Shown here: positions 61,575 to 62,000 of the stretch, in pieces | Layout: the number at the start of each line of letters is the position of its first letter | Position numbering within the stretch: the first letter of the stretch is position 1 | Source of the DNA: Glandiceps talaboti | Taxonomy: Eukaryota; Hemichordata; Enteropneusta; Spengelidae | Length of the DNA stretch: 62,000 nt | Assembly (NCBI RefSeq): GCF_964340395.1 | Contig: NC_135551.1 | Coordinates: 16,796,003-16,858,002 of the forward strand | Reading direction: 5' to 3' | The notes under the pieces: model-generated | What the model saw: the letters and a program-made list of their open reading frames with translations, nothing else | Database searches by the model: none | Told to the model about the DNA's origin: nothing | Translations under genes and position numbers: made by a program

Positions 61575-62000
61575 GTAAACTATTAAAATTTACTACAAAA
61601 ATTAAAGTATAGTTGTATGATAGAGATCTGTGATCAAATATAAAGTCCCTCAGTGGGGAAACTCCAGTAACAGAAAGAGGGGAATATGGTAAACTGGTAT
61701 AGTTGCCAACACCGTGTATCATAATTTCGGTGTGGAACTGGTAGAATAAAGGGGACTCACATAGATTTTACATACATACTAGTCTAACTGCTAAACCCCT
61801 CGAGCTATTCTGATACTTTTAAAAATGACTGAACGTTGCCACTGAGGGCACTAGTCCAGACTGATGTTCTTGCCACTGAGGGCGCTGTGCCCAGATGGAG
61901 GTACTCATAACCTTTCAGCTTTATTAAATTTGGCAACTTGTAAAGTGCAAATCCTAGGTCTTACTAAGAAAACCGCCTGGTTACTGCCGTTAATAAAAGC

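Overview
The window is nuclear DNA from an animal. Genes are split into small exons with GT/AG introns, most of the space is intronic or intergenic, and there are long microsatellites, LINE fragments and many foldback elements. The gene content (tandem LDL-receptor class A genes, a pentraxin-like gene, a fibrinogen-related domain, a von Willebrand D protein, S-adenosylmethionine decarboxylase) fits a marine invertebrate such as a cephalochordate, hemichordate or lophotrochozoan. The species cannot be fixed from the sequence alone.

Left third (1-18.7 kb). A minus-strand secreted-protein gene starts near 17.1 kb with a 5'UTR exon, followed by a signal-peptide exon (16508-16584) and six LDLa exons between 11.2 and 7.1 kb. 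The LDLa exons alternate 108 and 114 nt, all phase 1-1, and come from about three tandem duplications of a two-exon unit. The promoter, 5'UTR exon and upstream flank of this gene (16917-18625) are duplicated at 1-1732, so a sister gene continues off the left edge. Two LINE 3' fragments, a GACA-centred inverted repeat and long TACA and TTGTC/TTGTA arrays fill the rest.

Middle (19-33 kb). A broken fibrinogen-related domain (about 19.67-20.24 kb, +) is followed by a five-exon minus-strand gene (33068 to about 24181). That gene encodes a signal peptide, an RQKR furin-type site, a 100-residue domain I do not recognise, and a von Willebrand factor D domain. Inside its third intron, on the opposite strand, lies a damaged gene with a signal peptide, a GCYND...RAIPTLE-type Cys domain and a pentraxin domain (26391-28111, +). 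The first 33 kb is therefore a cluster of secreted, recognition-type proteins, partly expanding and partly decaying.

Right (35.5-62 kb). A 2.67-kb terminal-inverted-repeat element flanked by TTA sits just upstream of S-adenosylmethionine decarboxylase (AMD1, +). Eleven AMD1 coding exons (303 residues) with all catalytic residues run to the right edge; the last part of the gene is outside. AMD1 makes decarboxylated AdoMet, the aminopropyl donor for spermidine and spermine. Its introns carry a LINE fragment, several palindromic elements, two unrelated 43-bp minisatellites, a 50-bp VNTR and a roughly 2.3-kb repeat block. The tandemly duplicated sequence just upstream of its start codon carries short upstream ORFs, which matters because animal AMD1 is known to be controlled by an upstream ORF.
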